From contig CAMBWM010000067.1 of NCBI GenBank assembly GCA_945871335.1, positions 1-10,534 of the forward strand: a stretch of DNA of 10,534 nt. Reading direction: 5' to 3'. Both the position numbers and the translations under genes were made by a program. The notes beneath the pieces are model-generated. The model did not search any database, was not told the origin of the DNA, and saw only the letters and a list, made by a program, of their open reading frames with translations. The DNA comes from Polaromonas sp. YR568. GTDB lineage: Bacteria > Pseudomonadota > Gammaproteobacteria > Burkholderiales > Burkholderiaceae. This document shows positions 6,351-10,534 of the stretch, piece after piece; the first letter of the stretch is position 1, and each line of letters begins with the position of its first letter.

Positions 6351-7904
6351 TCAGTTGATGCGGCGCTGACGACCCGCCCAATGGGGTTGGGCGAGGCTGC
6401 GTCGATCAGGCTTGCCATTCACGTTAAGTGGCATCTCGGCGATCAGGTGGAACTCTTTGGGCACCTTGTAGCCAGCGAGCTGCGTCTTGCAGTATTCGCG
6501 CATGCCTTCTTCGTTGAACGTGCCTGGCGCGCGCGGCACGACGAAGGCGATCACGCGCTCGCCCCATTTGTCATCAGGCGCGGAAGCCACCGCGACGTCC
6601 AGAACCTGCGGATGCGAGCCGATGACTTTCTCTACTTCGACCGGGTACACGTTGAAGCCACCAGAGATGATCATGTCGTTCATGCGATCGCGCAGGTAAA
6701 TGTACCCGTCGATCACCTCACCCAGATCGCCAGTGCGCGACCACTCCTCGGTGATCTCCTCACGCCCCTGTGGTGTGAGTCGCGCATTGGGTAGCCATGG
6801 CGATTTCACTTCGATCTCGCCTACGCCATCGGCATTGGGAGCGTTCAGGCGCAGTTGCACGGGTAGGAAAGGGTGCCCCGCGCTGTGTTGCAACTTCGGA
6901 TCTCGGTGCGCAGTCCCGGTGAGGACGGAGATGGAGCCCGCTTCGTGAGAACCATATGCCTGCACAAATTCGGTCATAGGCAGTACGCCCATAACTTCGG
7001 CCAGAACGCTCTGGCGAATCGGCGAGCCACCATAGACGATACGGTGCATGCGCGATTTAGCCAGCGCTTCTCGGGCACGTGCGTGGTTCAGCATCAAGGT
7101 GAACATGGTCGGCACGATCTGTGCGCAGGAAATGGGCTGCGTTTCCAGGATCTCCGCTACCGTGTCGAGCGAGAACTTCTCTTGCACAAGCAGCGTGCCG
7201 CTCCTCATGAAGGTTGGAATGACGAACAGACCCGCTTGGTGCGACAGTTGACCCAGCAGCAACGTCGTCGACCCTTGCCGGATGTCCAGCTCTTCGATTA
7301 GCAAGGACATGGCACGGATGAGCCAGGCGCGATGCGTCACGATCAGACCTTTGGGGTCGCCGGTGGAGCCCGATGTGAACCGGATGATGGCATCACTATC
7401 TTCCAGACCCTCGGTGGTGAAGTCGGGTAGTAAGCGGGCTGCGATCACGTCCGAGAGGCTGTGCGAGTGTTCGCTGCCTGGCCCGTCGACGACGATCACT
7501 GTGTTGACAAACGCGGGATCTTTGCGCAATTCGGTGGCCTTCGCCGGTGTTGTCACCACGATGCGCGCTCTGGACAGCGCGAATTGCCGTTGCGCTTCGT
7601 TCGGCGTTAGCCGGTAGCTGACGTAAGTCGCCACCGCGCCGGCTCGGAAGCTGCCGAACTGTGCTACCAGGAAGGCGATCGAGTTGGGTAAGTGGATGGC
7701 GATAGCATCACCCGCTTGCGTGCCTTGTGAGCGCGCCCATGCGGCAAAGCTGGAGACGGCACTGTCGAGTTCAGCGTAGGTAATCTCCTGGCCTCCCCAT
7801 TCGCGCACGGCAATTTGGTTCGGCGAGACTTTGGCGGCGCGGGTGATGATGGAATCGATGGTGGGCAAGGTGTCGCTTTCAGCAGTCAATACGTGACGGG
7901 GCAT
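6351..7904 (-). CDS. AMP-forming acyl-CoA ligase
   Basis: This enzyme of the ANL (adenylate-forming) superfamily activates a carboxylic acid to its CoA thioester through an acyl-AMP, using ATP. At 517 residues it is of normal length with all core motifs: the P-loop TSGSTGDPKG (177-186), YGSHEAG (317-323; the usual motif is YGxTE, so His replaces Thr), TGD (391-393), the hinge region DRMNDMIISGGFNVYP (406-421), and NGKPDRR with catalytic Lys498. ATG at 7904 is chosen; a GTG 11 codons upstream (7937) is a possible alternative, and neither has a strong ribosome binding site. It precedes the thiolase-fold gene by 25 nt. It probably supplies the CoA ester that protein cleaves. The acid is unknown; nothing in the sequence separates fatty, aromatic and alicyclic acids. 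Confidence 0.9.
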   Translation of the reverse strand: MPRHVLTAESDTLPTIDSIITRAAKVSPNQIAVREWGGQEITYAELDSAVSSFAAWARSQGTQAGDAIAIHLPNSIAFLVAQFGSFRAGAVATYVSYRLTPNEAQRQFALSRARIVVTTPAKATELRKDPAFVNTVIVVDGPGSEHSHSLSDVIAARLLPDFTTEGLEDSDAIIRFTSGSTGDPKGLIVTHRAWLIRAMSLLIEELDIRQGSTTLLLGQLSHQAGLFVIPTFMRSGTLLVQEKFSLDTVAEILETQPISCAQIVPTMFTLMLNHARAREALAKSRMHRIVYGGSPIRQSVLAEVMGVLPMTEFVQAYGSHEAGSISVLTGTAHRDPKLQHSAGHPFLPVQLRLNAPNADGVGEIEVKSPWLPNARLTPQGREEITEEWSRTGDLGEVIDGYIYLRDRMNDMIISGGFNVYPVEVEKVIGSHPQVLDVAVASAPDDKWGERVIAFVVPRAPGTFNEEGMREYCKTQLAGYKVPKEFHLIAEMPLNVNGKPDRRSLAQPHWAGRQRRIN

Positions 7905-7967
7905 CCACAATTCCGCGAAGGGGCATGGCAGTGCCACGCCCCGCAGGTGACCGGTTCGTGGGTAGTC

Positions 7968-8930
7968 TCAGTCGAGTTTGATACCAGCTTTTTTAATCAG
8001 TTCAGCCCATTTGGCGCTGTCGGTGCGGATGTAGGTATCGGCTTCTTCCGGGTTGGGCAAAACGAGAGTAACGATTCCCAACGCTCCCAGCTTGGCGACC
8101 ACATCCGGGTCCATGAGCGTTTTGTTGAAGGCCGAGTGCAGCGTCTTGATGGCGCTCTTCGGCACTTTGGTGGAGGTCATTACGCCGTACCAGGAAGCGG
8201 TAATGCTTGGCCACTTTTCAACGTTGCCGACCGCGTGAGAGGCTGCGACACCACGCAGGAGTCCCTGGTCCATGGGGCCTTTCAACACAGAATAATCCAT
8301 CGCGATACCGTCTATTTGTCCGCCGATCACGTCGCTAATACCCGGTGCGGCGCCCTTGTAAGGCACATGGAGGAAGTCGCCGCCGGTCTCTAAACGAATT
8401 TTTTCGATGTTCAGGTGCGAACTACCCGCCGTGCCAGACGAGGCAATGCTCACTTGCCTTGTTTTGGCCAGAGCAACCAGTTCCAGCATGTTCTTCGCCT
8501 GCACCTTCGGGTTCAATGCAATCATCGAAATCGATGCAGCAACTGTCGCCACAGCTTGGAGATCGCTGAGCTTGTAGGGCAAGTTGGCGTTGGCTACAGG
8601 CCCGATTGAGAACACGCTGGTGCTGCCTAGAGTGATGGTATGGCCGTCGGGTTTGGCGTTGAGGGTGTAGGAAGTTCCAACGGATCCCGCGCCCCCGGGC
8701 TTATTCGACACGATCACCGAAACGCCCAGGTTTTCGCTAAGCTTGGGAGCAAGGATTCGTGCAATGACATCGTTTGACCCCCCTGGCGTGAAGCCCACCA
8801 CGATGGTGACCGGTCCCGATGGGAAGGTCTGGGCCTGTATGTTGAAAGCGGCAGCCGCGGCAATCACGCCGACGGCTACGCACCGCAGATAACGCGGGAA
8901 CCTTCCGACAGCTTGGTGGGTGTTTTTCAT
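7968..8930 (-). CDS. TctC/Bug-family periplasmic solute-binding protein
   Basis: This 320-residue periplasmic binding protein belongs to the TctC/Bug family, very abundant in Burkholderiales, which binds carboxylates and other small acids. Residues 1-33 form a Sec signal peptide: positive start, hydrophobic CVAVGVIAAAAAFN, cleavage likely after IQA. The mature start, QTFPSGPVTIVVGFTPGGSNDVIAR, is a textbook Bug sequence. HVPYKGAAPGISDVIGGQIDG (188-208) is the second ligand-loop motif. The start is supported by AGGAG at 8936-8940 with a 5-nt spacer. It is the first gene of the operon, 63 nt before the ligase. No TctA/TctB membrane genes are in the window, so it would use a transporter encoded elsewhere or act as a sensor. 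The operon's ligand is probably an organic acid or its lactone. Confidence 0.92.
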   Translation of the reverse strand: MKNTHQAVGRFPRYLRCVAVGVIAAAAAFNIQAQTFPSGPVTIVVGFTPGGSNDVIARILAPKLSENLGVSVIVSNKPGGAGSVGTSYTLNAKPDGHTITLGSTSVFSIGPVANANLPYKLSDLQAVATVAASISMIALNPKVQAKNMLELVALAKTRQVSIASSGTAGSSHLNIEKIRLETGGDFLHVPYKGAAPGISDVIGGQIDGIAMDYSVLKGPMDQGLLRGVAASHAVGNVEKWPSITASWYGVMTSTKVPKSAIKTLHSAFNKTLMDPDVVAKLGALGIVTLVLPNPEEADTYIRTDSAKWAELIKKAGIKLD

Positions 8931-8963
8931 CCAGTCTCCTGTGGTTTTTTGACTATTCGCCCA

Positions 8964-8983
8964 CTTTAATCATTGAATTAAAG
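8964..8983. promoter_or_regulatory. Inverted repeat in the divergent intergenic region
   Basis: CTTTAAT and ATTAAAG are perfect 7-bp arms around a 6-nt centre, between the divergent lysR and tctC starts. It overlaps the proposed -35 of the lysR promoter, so a repressing or autoregulating LysR-protein site is plausible. Confidence 0.4.
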
Positions 8984-9002
8984 GCCATCAATAGCCTATA
9001 AT
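8973..9002 (+). promoter_or_regulatory. Probable promoter of the lysR-type gene
   Basis: A perfect TATAAT lies at 8997-9002, with TTGAAT at 8973-8978 as a fair -35 match (4 of 6) and an 18-nt spacer. Transcription would start near 9009, about 30 nt before the LysR start codon. Both inverted repeats of this region overlap or abut it. Confidence 0.55.
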
Positions 9003-9019
9003 TCAGTTCATAGCTGAAT
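9001..9019. promoter_or_regulatory. Candidate LysR-type operator
   Basis: ATTCAG and CTGAAT form 6-bp arms around a 7-nt centre, a size usual for LysR-type boxes, though the central T-N11-A match is not exact (here C-N11-G). It overlaps the -10 box and start point of the lysR promoter. Two direct copies of CATCAATA, at 8986-8993 and 9026-9033, flank it exactly 40 nt apart. Confidence 0.45.
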
Positions 9020-9037
9020 AAAATTCATCAATAACGC

Positions 9038-9943
9038 ATGAAAGACTTGAACGCATTGCGCGTGTTTGCACGCGTGGCACAAATGAACAGCATCAAAGGT
9101 GCCGCAGCCACCCTTGGGCTCACCCCTTCGGCAGTGAGCAAGTCGATCACGCGGCTAGAGTCCGAAGTGGGAGTCTGTCTCTTGCAGCGAACGACGCGCT
9201 CAATGGGTTTGTCTGAAGACGGCGCAGTATTTTTTGACAATTGCAAGCAGATCCTTGGTGAGATCGAGCAGGCCGAGTACCTGCTCAACCGCGCGTCCAA
9301 AGGTCCTTATGGGCGGCTGCACATCCACTTGACTGAAGGTTTGGGGCCGCGCGTGGTGATGCCTATGCTGCGCCAGTTTCTGGACGAGAACCCGAACGTG
9401 TATGTCAGCGCGGAGCTGAGCAACCGCATAGTTGACATTCCTAACGAAGGTTTCGACATGGACATTCGCGTCGGCGAAGTGGCCGATAGCCGCCTAGTTG
9501 CTCGGTATCTCGGGCGCGTGAACTTCGTTACCTGTGCCTCGCCTCGGTACCTGGCAGAACGCGGCACTCCGCAGAAGCCAGCTGATCTTGACCAACACAA
9601 CTGCCTTGTCTACGCGCAAATCCACACCGGACGTTTGCGCGAATGGAACTTCCTGGAAAATGGCAGCGTCCACGCCCGCACGGTACATGGAACTCTGCAT
9701 GCCAACAGTTCGGAAGCTTTGCTTGATGCGGCGAGCGCCGGCCTGGGTATTGCAAACGCTAGCCAGATCCTGGCGCGCGAGGCGATTGCCAGTGGTAAGC
9801 TTGTTCCCCTGTTGACGGGCTATGCCGCGCCGGGCCCACCGGTGCATGCCGTCTACCTAAAAGCCCATGCGTTGGCACCCAAGGTGCGGGCATTCGTGGA
9901 CTTTCTGGTGGACAACAACGTGGTGGATCGCGCGCAATTCTGA
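9038..9943 (+). CDS. LysR-family transcriptional regulator
   Basis: This 301-residue LysR-type regulator is of normal length. The N-terminal winged helix-turn-helix spans about 1-60, with SIKGAAATLGLTPSAVSKSITRLE (18-41) as the recognition part and LLQRTTRSMGLSEDG (48-62) as the wing. A linker helix follows, then the periplasmic-binding-protein-like effector domain (about 90-295), with GFDMDIRVGEVADSRLVARYLG typical of the LTTR group near AaeR/DmlR-like regulators. The gene diverges from the tctC operon with a 107-nt shared control region that contains inverted repeats. It very probably controls that operon in response to a pathway substrate or CoA intermediate and may repress itself. There is no clear Shine-Dalgarno before the ATG. 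It ends 132 nt from the tRNA gene at the island's right end. Confidence 0.93.
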   Translation: MKDLNALRVFARVAQMNSIKGAAATLGLTPSAVSKSITRLESEVGVCLLQRTTRSMGLSEDGAVFFDNCKQILGEIEQAEYLLNRASKGPYGRLHIHLTEGLGPRVVMPMLRQFLDENPNVYVSAELSNRIVDIPNEGFDMDIRVGEVADSRLVARYLGRVNFVTCASPRYLAERGTPQKPADLDQHNCLVYAQIHTGRLREWNFLENGSVHARTVHGTLHANSSEALLDAASAGLGIANASQILAREAIASGKLVPLLTGYAAPGPPVHAVYLKAHALAPKVRAFVDFLVDNNVVDRAQF

Positions 9944-10027
9944 CGTGCTTGGCCACTGCCCTTGAGATCATCCAAATCATCACGGTATGTGATGGGCGGT
10001 TGTTGGCGTCTTCGTATTCCATAAATG

Positions 10028-10054
10028 CTGGCGTCAGAGATAAGCTGTCGCCAG
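10028..10054. other. Imperfect hairpin between lysR and tRNA-Gly
   Basis: CTGGCG and CGCCAG pair, then a T-T mismatch, then CAG pairs with CTG around a 7-nt loop. It lies between the ends of the convergent lysR and tRNA-Gly genes. No T-run follows on either strand, so it is a weak terminator candidate; it could also be a structural part of the island end. Confidence 0.35.
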
Positions 10055-10073
10055 ATACGATCTGAAACGATCT
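10054..10073. repeat. Tandem 10-bp repeat next to the tRNA 3' end
   Basis: GATACGATCT is followed directly by GAAACGATCT, two head-to-tail units with a single difference, ending 2 nt from the end of the tRNA gene. It mirrors the paired repeats at the other island end and may be an arm-type or accessory protein site for recombination. Confidence 0.4.
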
Positions 10074-10098
10074 TGTGGAGCGGGTGATGGGAATCGAA
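10072..10098 (-). repeat. Right-end att repeat (intact tRNA-Gly 3' end)
   Basis: This is the undamaged counterpart of the repeat at 3158-3182. It comprises CTT outside the gene, CCA, the 3' acceptor strand and half of the T arm. It lies in direct orientation about 6.9 kb from the other copy. Confidence 0.65.
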
Positions 10099-10149
10099 CC
10101 CACGTTATTTGCTTGGGAAGCAAGAGTCCTACCATTGAACGACACCCGC
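10076..10149 (-). tRNA. tRNA-Gly (anticodon CCC)
   Basis: A complete 74-nt cloverleaf reads on the minus strand. The acceptor stem is GCGGGTG with CACCCGC, then TCCA, so CCA is encoded. The D stem is GTTC/GGAC with loop AATGGTA. The anticodon stem is CTTGC/GCAAA with loop TTCCCAA, giving anticodon CCC, which reads GGG. The variable loop is TAAC, and the T arm is GTGGG, TTCGATT, CCCAT. It closely follows the E. coli glyU layout. The outermost anticodon-stem pair (27-43) is C-A, a mismatch. The likely -10 box is TACAAT at 10159-10164, with no good -35. The gene seems to serve as the island's integration target. Confidence 0.95.
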
Positions 10150-10196
10150 AATGGCGTGATTGTAGGTTTTTCCCGGGACAGAAATGGCCGCTTTGA

Positions 10197-10534
<338 letters not shown>

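Noticed and set aside
5180..6418. Longer version of the thiolase-fold gene starting at 6418
   Set aside because: The 31 extra residues overlap the end of the ligase gene and precede the first fold strand without similarity to the family; the start at 6325 leaves a normal 25-nt gap.

Overview
The window is from a high-GC bacterial chromosome, most likely a betaproteobacterium of the order Burkholderiales (Comamonadaceae-like). This rests on the protein styles: a TctC/Bug solute-binding protein, an H-NS-type coiled-coil protein, ScoAB-like CoA-transferase subunits, and alaS beside a CCA-encoding tRNA-Gly. The assignment is inference from protein character, not a database match.

Region 1 (1-3147) looks like core chromosome. 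It holds the 3' part of a CoA-transferase alpha-subunit gene followed at once by the beta-subunit gene (+ strand). Three minus-strand genes follow: a GFA-type zinc protein, a short H-NS-like protein that lacks the usual DNA-binding tail, and a membrane-anchored MsrA.

Region 2 (about 3158-10075) has the geometry of a small genomic island. An intact tRNA-Gly(CCC) gene lies at 10076-10149 on the minus strand. A damaged direct copy of its 3' end lies at 3158-3182. Short tandem direct repeats sit just inside both ends (3236-3256 and 10054-10073), as integrase arm sites often do. No integrase gene is present, so the element would be immobile now.

The island cargo is a compact six-gene minus-strand operon and a divergent LysR-type regulator. 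In order of transcription the operon is: Bug/TctC binding protein, acyl-CoA ligase, thiolase-fold protein, DUF35 OB-fold zinc protein, SMP-30/gluconolactonase-type hydrolase, PaaI-type hotdog thioesterase. The last five genes are tightly packed, with 1-nt and 4-nt overlaps and gaps of 3 and 25 nt. The thiolase-fold protein has no cysteine at the usual nucleophile region and has Tyr where the GHP histidine of thiolases lies. With the adjacent DUF35 partner this recalls the Ltp2-ChsH2(DUF35) retro-aldolase of cholesterol side-chain degradation more than a true thiolase. No acyl-CoA dehydrogenase, enoyl-CoA hydratase or hydroxyacyl-CoA dehydrogenase is present. A plausible, unproven scheme is: lactone opening, CoA activation of a hydroxy acid, then retro-aldol release of acetyl- or propionyl-CoA and a carbonyl product, with the thioesterase recycling CoA. 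The substrate cannot be read from the sequence.

Region 3 (10076-10534) returns to core genome: tRNA-Gly(CCC) on the minus strand, and divergently the 5' end of alaS, cut by the window edge.
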